A DNA stretch of 64,000 nucleotides from Lentimonas sp. CC4 (GTDB lineage Bacteria > Verrucomicrobiota > Verrucomicrobiia > Opitutales > Coraliomargaritaceae). Shown piece after piece: positions 1 through 7,807 of this stretch. The stretch is from assembly GCF_902728235.1 (NCBI RefSeq), contig NZ_CACVBO010000001.1:2070001-2134000 (forward strand), written 5' to 3'. The number at the start of each line of letters is the position of its first letter. The first letter of the stretch is position 1. Both the position numbers and the translations under genes were made by a program. Under the pieces are notes generated by a model, which saw only the letters and a list, made by a program, of their open reading frames with translations, was not told the origin of the DNA and did not search any database.

Positions 1-770
1 GTGTAGAGATAACCAGGACCAATGTGCCACTTGAGTGATTGGTGGTCGTTGTCGATCAAACGAATCGCCAGACCAGCGCTGCTTCTTGAGCGAAAGTTGA
101 TGTCTTCCATCGTGTCGCGGCGAATCAGTGATGCGACATACCAACCCCAAACAGTGCCTGCTTTATAGCGATCATATGAGGACCCTAGGATCATTTCGTC
201 ATCGGTGCGCTCGTCGTTTGTCTCACCGTATAGGTAGCTGGCGAAGATCTTTAATTCATCATCGGGCCCCTTGAGTCCTAGGTTTAGGTTGGCTCCGTAA
301 TCACTTTCGTCGGTGTTGCCACGTTTGCCGGAGATGTTGAATGCACTTTCAATGCTCCATTTGCGGCGCAGGGCTTCTTCTTCGGCGCGCTCGCGGACGA
401 GTGCTGGATCCTCGGCTTCAAGTGCCCATGAGTCGGAGATACTGGCTAGGTTCGCGGTGACGCTGTCTGACTGTGTTTGAATCTTGATGGAACCAGGTGT
501 GTTCTGGATGTCAGCAATTGGGCCAGCGAGTGTGGTGCCATCTGCTAGGCGCACGTTGACTGGTGTGTCGGTCTCGAACGAGGCGACTTGCGCTTGTTGG
601 ATTTCCAAGTCACCTGCATAGGCGGTGGTGAGGTGGATGACGCCAGCTTCGATTTTTGTGATTTGCCCTGTCAGTTGTGCGCCATCGGTGGTGATGACGA
701 CGTCCGCGTGACTTGCGAAGCTAGCTGCAGTCAGGCTCAGTGCGAGCGATGTGAGTGTCTTTAAGTTCAT
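1..770 (-). CDS. DUF481-type outer-membrane protein, 3' end missing
   Basis: Only the N-terminal ~256 residues are present; the gene continues past the left edge. It begins with a signal peptide (about residues 1-22, ending near SHADV). A small beta-rich stretch follows in which short motifs such as DGAQLTGQI and DGTTLAGPI alternate, as in proteins that pair a small N-terminal beta domain with a DUF481 barrel. From about residue 150 the pattern (FNISGKRGNTDE, then alternating YGANLNLGL-type strands) fits the DUF481/YdiY 'salt-induced outer membrane protein' family, an outer-membrane beta barrel of unclear function. The start at 770 is preceded by AAGAAG on the minus strand. It lies downstream of ilvB but behind a strong terminator, so it is probably transcribed separately. 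The family call is by pattern and could only be firm with the full sequence. Confidence 0.72.
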   Translation of the reverse strand, partial: MNLKTLTSLALSLTAASFASHADVVITTDGAQLTGQITKIEAGVIHLTTAYAGDLEIQQAQVASFETDTPVNVRLADGTTLAGPIADIQNTPGSIKIQTQSDSVTANLASISDSWALEAEDPALVRERAEEEALRRKWSIESAFNISGKRGNTDESDYGANLNLGLKGPDDELKIFASYLYGETNDERTDDEMILGSSYDRYKAGTVWGWYVASLIRRDTMEDINFRSRSSAGLAIRLIDNDHQSLKWHIGPGYLY

Positions 771-811
771 ACTTCTTTGGTTTTTTTGTAAGTGAGTTGC
801 TTGCATAAAAA

Positions 812-841
812 AGCGAACCCTCTGTTTGCAGAGGGTTCGCT
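812..841 (-). terminator. Rho-independent terminator after ilvB
   Basis: A perfect 13-bp stem (AGCGAACCCTCTG / CAGAGGGTTCGCT) with a TTTG/CAAA loop is followed on the minus strand by a run of six T (807-812). It sits 18 bases after the ilvB stop and before the DUF481 gene, both on the minus strand. Confidence 0.92.
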
Positions 842-858
842 GTAGCAAGTTTTAATCC

Positions 859-2643
859 TTATTCGGATTTGATCAAAATTTCCTTAGCGCCGAGGCCTTG
901 CTTGATCATTGGCAACACGTGCTCTGTGTAAGGCACGATGACTTCCAGTAGGTAAGGACCGTCGTGGGCGATCATGTCTTGGATCGCTCCGCGTAGATCT
1001 TCGCGTTTGACGACACGCTTGCCGGCAACGCCGAAGCCCTTTGCGATCGTGACGAAGTCAGGATAGATCGCTTCGAGGTTGTCTGGGCCACCGATGTTGT
1101 CCTTGTCGCAAAGGATTGTTTGGCCGCGGACACTTTCGTAGAGCAAGTCTTCCCACTGAACCACCATACCGAGGTGCTGGTTATTTAGGATGATTGTCTT
1201 GGCGTTGATCTTTTCGATCGCTGCAGTGGCTAGCTCCTGCACGTTCATGAGGAAGCAACCGTCGCCGTCGATGTTGACAACCAATTTCTCTGGATAGGCA
1301 ACTTTAGCGCCAATTGCCGCGGGTAGGCCGAAGCCCATGGTGCCAAGGCCGAGTGAACTAATATAAGTGCGTGGCTCACGGAACTTGAAAAATTGGGCGG
1401 CCCACATTTGGTGCTGTCCCACGCCAGTTGCGATGATGGCATCGCCCTTGGTTTCTTCGTAGAGCGTTTCGATCGCTTCCTGCTGAGTGATGTGGCCGCT
1501 TTTGTCGTAGCTAAACGGATATTTTTCTTTCCACTCGTTGATGGTTTTCATCCAAGCGCTGATTTCAGGCTTCTTGAGTTTACCAGCTTTGCTCAGTTCG
1601 ACTAGGCGAGTGAGTGCATACTTCACGTCAGAGTGAATGGCATGCTGCACGCGCTTGTTCTTGTTGTGCTCAGAGACGTCGATGTCGATGTGGACGATCT
1701 CGGAGTCGGGCGCAAACTTGGAGACGAGGCCAGTGATACGGTCGTCGAATCGTGCACCTGCGCAAATAAGGAGGTCGCTGTCGCACACTGCCCAATTGCC
1801 AGCAACGGTGCCGTGCATGCCGAACCAGTAGAGTGATTGTGGGTGCTCTGCGTCGAATGCGCCAAGCCCCATGAGCGTCGAAGCGACAGGGATGCCTGTC
1901 AGTTCGGCGAATTCACGTAGTTCAAGGTGTGCCTCGGCAGATACGATGCCACCACCGATGTAGAGCACTGGGCGTTCTGCTTGACCGATCAGATCGAGGA
2001 CGTTGATGAGTTCTTCATCGGTCGCCTGTGGCTTGATCATGTCGACTTGATAGCCTGGCAGATCGACCTTAGCCGGGAAAACTGGTTTGAAGATGGCTTG
2101 CTGCACATCCTTCGGGATGTCGATCACGACGGGCCCCGGGCGGCCTGTGGTGGCGATGTGGAAGGCTTCTTTAACGACGCGTGGCAGGTCCTCTTTCTTG
2201 AGGACGAGAAAACTGTGCTTTACGATTGGCAGAGTCATGCCGAAGAAGTCTGTCTCTTGGAATGCGGTCTTGCCGATGAATTGTTGGTAAACCTGTCCAG
2301 TGATCGCGATCAGAGGGATGCTATCCATGTAGGCATCGGCGATGCAGGTGACGAGATTCGTCGCACCCGGGCCACTGGTTGCCATGCAGACAGAGGCTTC
2401 GCCTTTGGCGCGAGCATAGCCGTGTGCCATGAATCCGCCGCCTTGCTCCATGCGAGGTAGGATGGTGCGGATCTTTTCACTCTTTGTCAGAGCTTGGTGT
2501 AGCTCCATCGATGCACCGCCAGGATAGGCAAACACCACATCCACACCCTCGCGCTCAAGAGAGGCGACCAAGACATCAGCACCCTTCATTTCGGGGCCAA
2601 TTTCGTCCTGTTCAGGAGAGTCGATTGCTGTATCGGTTTTCAT
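859..2643 (-). CDS. ilvB: Acetolactate synthase, large (catalytic) subunit
   Basis: This 594-residue ThDP enzyme condenses two pyruvates, or pyruvate and 2-oxobutyrate, in the first common step of branched-chain amino acid synthesis. The N-terminal ThDP-binding part carries [13 protein letters not shown] and the catalytic Glu66 in [15 protein letters not shown], where most family members have [17 protein letters not shown] follows, then the central FAD-binding domain, and the C-terminal ThDP/Mg motif starts at GDGCFLMN (about 460) and ends in ILNNQHLG. An in-frame start 129 bases upstream exists, but the residues before MKTDTAIDS look non-coding, so I start at 2643. No regulatory subunit gene (ilvN) is adjacent. 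A biosynthetic rather than catabolic role is likely because the FAD region is complete, but this is inference. Confidence 0.95.
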   Translation of the reverse strand: MKTDTAIDSPEQDEIGPEMKGADVLVASLEREGVDVVFAYPGGASMELHQALTKSEKIRTILPRMEQGGGFMAHGYARAKGEASVCMATSGPGATNLVTCIADAYMDSIPLIAITGQVYQQFIGKTAFQETDFFGMTLPIVKHSFLVLKKEDLPRVVKEAFHIATTGRPGPVVIDIPKDVQQAIFKPVFPAKVDLPGYQVDMIKPQATDEELINVLDLIGQAERPVLYIGGGIVSAEAHLELREFAELTGIPVASTLMGLGAFDAEHPQSLYWFGMHGTVAGNWAVCDSDLLICAGARFDDRITGLVSKFAPDSEIVHIDIDVSEHNKNKRVQHAIHSDVKYALTRLVELSKAGKLKKPEISAWMKTINEWKEKYPFSYDKSGHITQQEAIETLYEETKGDAIIATGVGQHQMWAAQFFKFREPRTYISSLGLGTMGFGLPAAIGAKVAYPEKLVVNIDGDGCFLMNVQELATAAIEKINAKTIILNNQHLGMVVQWEDLLYESVRGQTILCDKDNIGGPDNLEAIYPDFVTIAKGFGVAGKRVVKREDLRGAIQDMIAHDGPYLLEVIVPYTEHVLPMIKQGLGAKEILIKSE

Positions 2644-2787
2644 TATACTGTGGTGGTTGGTGTTGTGTTTTTGAGATGAGGGCAGAGTCGCCCCTTGGAA
2701 AAGTGAAGGAGAAAGACAGTAAAAAGCGCTCAAATCAAGCACGGAAGAGCCTTGCCGGGTGCGTTGTTTCATTTCAATTTGCCCGTC

Positions 2788-3573
2788 ATGCCAAAAGTTT
2801 TGTTTTTAGGAGATATTGTAGGGCGTCCAGGGCGCACCTTTGTTGCTGAGCGTGTTGCGTCATTAAAAGCGGAACTAGGTGCTGATATCGTGATCGCGAA
2901 TGCGGAAAACTCTGCGGGTGGTGCGGGGATTACCAAGAAAATCGCGAATCAACTCATCGCCGCGGGGATCGATGCGATTACGTTGGGCGATCACGTCTGG
3001 GATCAGAAGAACTTTGAAAATGAGATCGATGACCTCGAGCAGGTTTGCCGTCCAGCGAATTTACCGGAGCAAAACCCAGGGCGCACGCACCTGATCATTG
3101 AGAAAGATGGCTTTCGGCTCGGAATTTTGACCGTGCTAGGGCGCAATTATTTAACGCTCAAGTCGAGTTGCCCGTTTAAAATGGTGGCTGCCAAGCTCGA
3201 CGAGCTGAAGGACGCTTGTGATGCGGTGTTTGTGGAGGCGCACATGGAGGCGACTTCGGAGAAGATAGCACTTGGCTGGTATTTAGATGGCAAAGCGGCA
3301 GCGGTCGTGGGCACGCATACGCACGCGCCGACAGCTGATGGGCGTGTGTTGCCGGGCGGCACTGCCTATTTAAGTGATGCCGGTATGTGCGGGCCGTATC
3401 ATTCGGTGTTAGGGCGCGATGTCGGCTCGGTGGTTGCGAGCTTTCTCGACGGTATGAAGCGTCGCTTCCCGGTCGCAGAGGACGATATTCGCATCTGCGG
3501 TTGCTTGATCGATATCGATGCAGCGACTGGGTTGTCGAACAGCTTTGAGCGAATTGAAGTGGTGAAAGATTAG
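2788..3573 (+). CDS. YmdB-family metallophosphoesterase (2',3'-cAMP phosphodiesterase type)
   Basis: This 261-residue single-domain protein has the dimetal phosphoesterase motifs of the YmdB/TIGR00282 family in order: GDIVGRPGR (from residue 8), [36 protein letters not shown] and [14 protein letters not shown]. Known members hydrolyse 2',3'-cyclic nucleotides, and in Bacillus YmdB affects RNA levels and biofilm/motility choice; the substrate here is not shown. The start at 2788 puts the first beta strand (MPKVLFLGD) directly at the N terminus; the 12 codons upstream that are also open look non-coding. It is transcribed divergently from ilvB. The length is typical for the family. Confidence 0.93.
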   Translation: MPKVLFLGDIVGRPGRTFVAERVASLKAELGADIVIANAENSAGGAGITKKIANQLIAAGIDAITLGDHVWDQKNFENEIDDLEQVCRPANLPEQNPGRTHLIIEKDGFRLGILTVLGRNYLTLKSSCPFKMVAAKLDELKDACDAVFVEAHMEATSEKIALGWYLDGKAAAVVGTHTHAPTADGRVLPGGTAYLSDAGMCGPYHSVLGRDVGSVVASFLDGMKRRFPVAEDDIRICGCLIDIDAATGLSNSFERIEVVKD

Positions 3574-3588
3574 TGCCTAGCGGCACAA

Positions 3589-3619
3589 ACGTTGAACGCT
3601 CAACGCCGAACGTCCAATT
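3589..3619. repeat. Short palindromic intergenic element
   Basis: The bases between the YmdB-like gene and the next gene hold GTTGAACGCTCAAC inside a longer ACGTT...AACGT inverted arrangement. It resembles a short interspersed hairpin more than a terminator, as no clear T run follows. No second close copy was seen in this window. Confidence 0.4.
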
Positions 3620-3649
3620 TTGAAAAAAGGCGAGGAGGTTGGTTGGAGC

Positions 3650-4024
3650 ATGAAATTAATACTGCAGATTCTGAACTTAGTTTGCTGCGTTTTTCTTCCG
3701 TTTGTATTTGTTGGCTCGGCTTTTTTCGTAATCCCTGAATTTCTGACGATTTATCAGGATATGTATAAGAGCGGGTTGGTTTTGCCCAAGCTCACGCAAC
3801 TGGTAATGGGAGCGCCTCGGTTTGTTTGGTTGGTGATTGCTGGCGCATTTGCAGCGTTAAACCTATTCAGTGTTTTGCGGTTGAAGTGTGATTGGCTGCT
3901 TTTGCTCTCTGTAGCGGTGATGTTTCTACTCTCTGGGACTATCGTGGTTGCGTCATTTCTGCCGGTTTCTGGGGGGATGATTAAGCAGTTGCCTCCGAGC
4001 GATTCTGTTCCTGTGGGCAAGTAG
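3650..4024 (+). CDS. Small integral membrane protein of unknown function
   Basis: A 124-residue protein with three hydrophobic segments: about residues 3-26 (LVCCVFLPFVFVGSAFFV), 57-75 and 80-101. A short loop rich in Leu/Lys/Gln (LVLPKLTQLVMG) lies between the first two. I do not recognise the family. An in-frame TTG 30 bases upstream is possible, but the ATG at 3650 has GGAGG upstream (with slightly long spacing) and begins just before the first membrane segment. It is flanked by the YmdB-like gene and a TA locus, and nothing in the context suggests a role. Confidence 0.6.
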   Translation: MKLILQILNLVCCVFLPFVFVGSAFFVIPEFLTIYQDMYKSGLVLPKLTQLVMGAPRFVWLVIAGAFAALNLFSVLRLKCDWLLLLSVAVMFLLSGTIVVASFLPVSGGMIKQLPPSDSVPVGK

Positions 4025-4089
4025 GATTCGTTGCGAGCCTGCTCGATAGTGATTATTGACTCATAATCCTGTTGGGCTACAGTTTATGC

Positions 4090-4296
4090 ATGTTGCCTGA
4101 TATTAAAACTTTAACGACTGAGGAGAAGTTGCTCACCATGAGGAATTTGTGGGAGGATATGCGCCAAGGGTTTGAGGAGTCGTCTGAGTCCGATGAAGTC
4201 TGTGATTTGTTGGATGCGCGAGTTGCTCGGGTGGAATTAGGCGAAGCGAAACTTTTGGATTGGGACGATGTGAAAGGAAGCATTGGGCATCGATGA
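4090..4296 (+). CDS. RelB/ParD-like antitoxin (addiction-module component family)
   Basis: A 68-residue acidic protein. The pattern MLPDIKTLTTEEKLLTMRNL then LDARVARVE and a C-terminal LLDWDDVKGSIG matches the short 'addiction module component' antitoxins (TIGR02574-like). These pair with ParE/RelE-type toxins; the C-terminal helix with W-D-V is the usual toxin-contacting part. Its stop overlaps the toxin start (ATGA at 4293-4296), the usual translational coupling. I take the ATG at 4090 rather than a TTG 18 bases earlier, because family members begin directly before the TTEEKL helix. Unlike its partner it is intact. Confidence 0.82.
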   Translation: MLPDIKTLTTEEKLLTMRNLWEDMRQGFEESSESDEVCDLLDARVARVELGEAKLLDWDDVKGSIGHR

Positions 4297-4602
4297 AGGC
4301 TATCCGTATTTCGTCGGATGCGATAGTCGACCTCAATGAGGGGTATTATTTTTTACGAAAAGCAGGCGCCTGGTGTCGGGGATTACTTTTATTCCTGCCT
4401 CCGAGCAGATATCGAAGAGCTTAAGGTCACGGGTGGAGCGCACCGTATTGTCTATCGCCGGTTTTATAGGAGCCTGTCCCGAGTTTTTCCATATGGTATT
4501 TTCTATGCCTTGGATGGGGGTCTAGTGGTCATATATGCCGTAGTCGATTTGAGGCGGGATCCTGAGTTTATTCGTCGCCACATCGAAGGGGCGACGGAGT
4601 AG
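4293..4602 (+). pseudogene. ParE/RelE-type toxin, frameshifted in a T6 run
   Basis: Read from the ATG at 4293, which overlaps the antitoxin stop, the protein starts as expected for a ParE-like toxin: MKAIRISSDAIVDLNEGYYF. After that the frame runs into an unrelated stop about 25 codons later. Removing one T from the TTTTTT at 4349-4354 joins it to the downstream frame, which continues YEKQAPGVGDYFYSCL, then a typical HRIVYRRFYRSLSRVFPYGIFY core and RRDPEFIRRHI, giving about 102 residues, the usual ParE length. As given, the toxin is not made as one chain. An internal ATG at 4336 would give an 88-residue toxin lacking helix 1. A sequencing error, decay, phase variation or transcriptional slippage could each explain it. 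Confidence 0.82.
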
Positions 4603-4616
4603 CCTGAGTTTGTGTC

Positions 4617-5159
4617 TCAGTTATTGATAATAACCGAGTCGGTCTCAAAGCCGAGCTCGCGCGCATGCGCTAAATACTGCTCGAGTGTTGAGGCTGGGAT
4701 TTGAGGTTCACGAGCTAACAGCCAGAGCGTTTTGCGGTTGGGTGAGCCGACGAGGGCGACCGAGTAGTCGTCTGCGAGCTTGAGCACCCAATAGTTGCCA
4801 TATTCGGGAGGGGATCCAAACAGCTTGGCGAAGAAGTTATCGATCGTGACCTTGAGCTTGGCATTATTCGAGTCTTCCACGGGCACGGCATTGCCAGTCA
4901 CTGAGCGGGTGGAGCCGTCTGTGGCGATCGCGGTGTTAATTAGATCCACGCTGCCGGTGTCGTTCAGTGTATATTCGGCGGTCGCCGTCTCATCGGCTTT
5001 TTGAAAAAAGACGGGTAGGCGTGCAATTTCATGCCAGAGCCCGCTGTAGCGTTGTAGGTCGACTGACTCTACGGTTGCAGGCGGGTTCTCTGGGAGTGAG
5101 CTGCATGCGCTCAGGCACGCGATTGCGAATGTGCAAATCAGTAATGGTGCGCTTCGCAT
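4617..5159 (-). CDS. Lipocalin-family outer-membrane lipoprotein (Blc-like)
   Basis: A 180-residue lipoprotein. The first ~18 residues form a lipoprotein signal ending in the lipobox LSAC. The lipocalin signature follows in DLQRYSGLWHEIARLP (the GxWYE-type motif, with H in place of Y). Later strands include YGNYWVLKLADDYSVALVG and KTLWLLAREP, and the C-terminal helix AHARELGFE is typical of bacterial Blc lipocalins. These sit in the outer membrane and bind fatty acids or lysophospholipids. The reading frame stays open far upstream, but the lipobox fixes the start at 5159. It lies 16 bases downstream of the ferredoxin gene on the same strand, so the two may be co-transcribed. Confidence 0.92.
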   Translation of the reverse strand: MRSAPLLICTFAIACLSACSSLPENPPATVESVDLQRYSGLWHEIARLPVFFQKADETATAEYTLNDTGSVDLINTAIATDGSTRSVTGNAVPVEDSNNAKLKVTIDNFFAKLFGSPPEYGNYWVLKLADDYSVALVGSPNRKTLWLLAREPQIPASTLEQYLAHARELGFETDSVIINN

Positions 5160-5175
5160 ATAATTAAAGGCGTGA

Positions 5176-5433
5176 TTACGCGTCGATGACCAGATCGGCC
5201 TCACCTCTAGGCGTGCAGCAGCAGAGGAGGGCGTAGCCTTCGTCGGGTTCGCCGCTATGTCCCATCGCATATTCGACTTCGCCGGAGACGATCTTCTGTT
5301 GGCACGCGGTGCAGTTGCCCATGCGGCAACCGTAGTCGAGGTCGAGGTCGTTGGCCTCAGCGAGTTCGAGGATGTTTTCTTCGTCGTTCCAGTCGAGTGT
5401 GAGTGCGGATTTTTGAAAAATAATTTTAGGCAT
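5176..5433 (-). CDS. Plant-type [2Fe-2S] ferredoxin
   Basis: An 85-residue protein with the cluster ligands of plant-type ferredoxins: [10 protein letters not shown] (C-X4-C-X2-C) and a fourth Cys in the CCC of [14 protein letters not shown], within the usual beta-grasp length. It is a single domain with no reductase fused. Such proteins pass single electrons to oxygenases, reductases or Fe-S assembly; the partner cannot be told from context, since the downstream neighbour is a lipocalin. There are three consecutive Cys at the last ligand, so the exact fourth ligand is ambiguous. Confidence 0.9.
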   Translation of the reverse strand: MPKIIFQKSALTLDWNDEENILELAEANDLDLDYGCRMGNCTACQQKIVSGEVEYAMGHSGEPDEGYALLCCCTPRGEADLVIDA

Positions 5434-5567
5434 GCGGGAAAGGCAAATGTGGAAATGTGCGAACGCAAACCGTTAATGCAGGTTAATGTGGATTCGGGAT
5501 TGGAGTAAGGCTTGAAGTCGACGTATTGCTGGCTACTAACTTTCAGCTTCTCGATTATATACATGTC

Positions 5568-5798
5568 ATGTCCAAAATCCGCCAAATTGATTATTCTACG
5601 CCACGCACCTTGCATTCTTATAGTGGGAAACGTGTGGTGCGCATGACGGGAGATGACTCTCGTTATAAGTTTACAGGCGAAATGATCGATGGCGTGGAGG
5701 ACGAATTCGCGAAAATCGGAGAAATTCGTAAAGACTGGCAGAAGAGCGCCTTTCCGCTGCCATGGACGGATTCGCCGGATGAAGTGCACCCTGATTAA
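5568..5798 (+). CDS. Small conserved-looking protein of unknown function
   Basis: A 76-residue polar protein without membrane segments or signal. It begins MSKIRQIDYSTPRTLHSYSG and ends with an acidic, Pro-rich tail (LPWTDSPDEVHPD). The composition is normal for coding sequence. The ATG at 5568 is preferred over an upstream start because the residues in between are hydrophobic and out of character. It is divergent from the ferredoxin gene and upstream of the ribosomal operon on the same strand, but separated from it by 130 bases that contain a possible promoter. I do not recognise the family. Confidence 0.55.
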   Translation: MSKIRQIDYSTPRTLHSYSGKRVVRMTGDDSRYKFTGEMIDGVEDEFAKIGEIRKDWQKSAFPLPWTDSPDEVHPD

Positions 5799-5840
5799 GT
5801 CGCATTATCGCGATTCCTTTGAATAAGGCAGTCTCCGCGC

Positions 5841-5870
5841 TTGACAGGTGCGGTTGGAACTCATTTCTTC
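5841..5870 (+). promoter_or_regulatory. Possible sigma-70 promoter of the rpsP operon
   Basis: A perfect TTGACA -35 (5841-5846) lies 88 bases before rpsP. The -10 about 17 bases later is poor (CATTTCT region), so only the -35 supports this call. Confidence 0.3.
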
Positions 5871-5928
5871 CTCGCTTTTCACAACTTCCGGCCTCTGGCC
5901 CTGAAATCTCCCGAAACCAATAACAATT

Positions 5929-6216
<288 letters not shown>

Positions 6217-6260
6217 GCTGGTCTTTTCCCTTATTAATAGGGACATCGACCGATTGCACC

Positions 6261-6949
<689 letters not shown>

Positions 6950-6953
<4 letters not shown>

Positions 6954-7321
6954 GCCAAGCAATCCTAGAAGACATCACTAAAGATCAACTCACGAGCGAC
7001 CGCGCAGACTTTAAAGTCGGTGATGGCGTTCGCGTTCACCTTAAGGTTAAAGAAGGTGATAAGACACGTATCCAGATTTTCGCTGGTATCGTAATCGCTC
7101 GCAAGGGTGGTAGCCTCCAGGAGACTTTCACAGTGCGTCGTATCGCATCGGGTGTGGGTGTTGAGAAGGTTTTCCCAGTTCACAGCCCATCCATCGAGAA
7201 GATCGAGATCGACCGTGAGTCCATCACCATGCGTGCACGTATGTATTACATGCGCGACCGTATCGGTAAGGCTGCGAACCAAGTTAAGGAAAAGCGCCTG
7301 GTCGAAGCTAAGCGCAAATAA
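6950..7321 (+). CDS. rplS: 50S ribosomal protein L19
   Basis: A 123-residue protein with the L19 core: KVGDGVRVHLKVKEGDKTRI, QIFAGIVIARKGG, TFTVRRIASGVGVEKVFP and the basic C-terminal MYYMRDRIGKAANQVKEKR. L19 lies at the 30S-50S interface. Translation is coupled to trmD through an ATGA overlap (6950-6953). A terminator follows 26 bases after the stop, ending the operon. Confidence 0.97.
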
Positions 7322-7346
7322 GCGTTTCGCAGATATTTTTTTAAAA

Positions 7347-7376
7347 GGTCGTCCCAATTCGGGGCGGCCTTTTTTT
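7347..7376 (+). terminator. Terminator of the rpsP-trmD-rplS operon
   Basis: GGTCGTCCC / GGGGCGGCC forms a 9-bp stem with one or two G-T pairs around AATTC and is followed by seven T. Confidence 0.88.
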
Positions 7377-7385
7377 GTGTGTTGC

Positions 7386-7700
7386 GTAGAGAACTCGTGC
7401 GAACGAGGTCCGTGTTTCGATAGCTGCGCCATTACGCGTGTCGACGTGACTGGCGTCACATCGCTACCGCCCTTCGCGCTGTGTAGAGAACTCGTGCGAG
7501 CGAGGTCTGCGTTTCGATCGCTGCGGCCATGGCACGCGTCGACGTGACTAGCGTCACATCGCTACAGCCCTTCACACTGCGTAGAGAACTCGTGCGAACG
7601 AGGTCTGTGTTTCGATCGCTGCGCCATTGCACGCGTCGACGTGACTGGCGTCACATCGCTACAGCCCTTCACGCTGTGTCGAGAACTCGTGCGAACGGTC
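7386..7700. repeat. Tandem 97-bp intergenic repeat, three full units plus a partial fourth
   Basis: Units begin at GTAGAGAACTCGTGCGA at 7386, 7483 and 7581, and a partial one (GTCGAGAACTCGTGCGA) at 7678, so the period is 97-98 bases. Each unit carries CGTCGACGTGAC then a 4-base gap and GTCACATCGCTA, so a GTGAC/GTCAC palindrome occurs once per unit. Units differ at scattered positions only. An open frame runs through the array into the next gene, but the periodic arginine-rich translation looks accidental. A diverged copy in the opposite orientation is at 39329-39409. Confidence 0.9.
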
Positions 7701-7807
7701 TGCTTATGCCTCTGCACGATAGCATGCCTCATGTGAAATTTGCGCTGAGGAACCTTGCTTGCGAACGGTTTACTCATAGCTTACTCAAATTCCTTCCCTT
7801 TTTGTAT

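Noticed and set aside
2484-2787. Gene between ilvB and the YmdB-like gene
   Set aside because: The plus-strand frame overlaps the start of ilvB and is Arg/Ser-rich without family resemblance.
4336-4602. Separate 88-residue gene in place of the frameshifted toxin
   Set aside because: It lacks the first helix of ParE toxins, and the missing residues are found one frame away directly upstream, so one broken gene is the better explanation.
7386-7700. CRISPR-like array
   Set aside because: The units are contiguous tandem repeats of 97 bases with no distinct spacers, and no cas genes lie nearby.
7529-7807. Upstream extension of the AsmA-like gene through the 97-bp repeats
   Set aside because: The extra ~93 residues are translated tandem repeat, Arg-rich and periodic, while the ATG at 7808 is followed directly by the membrane anchor.
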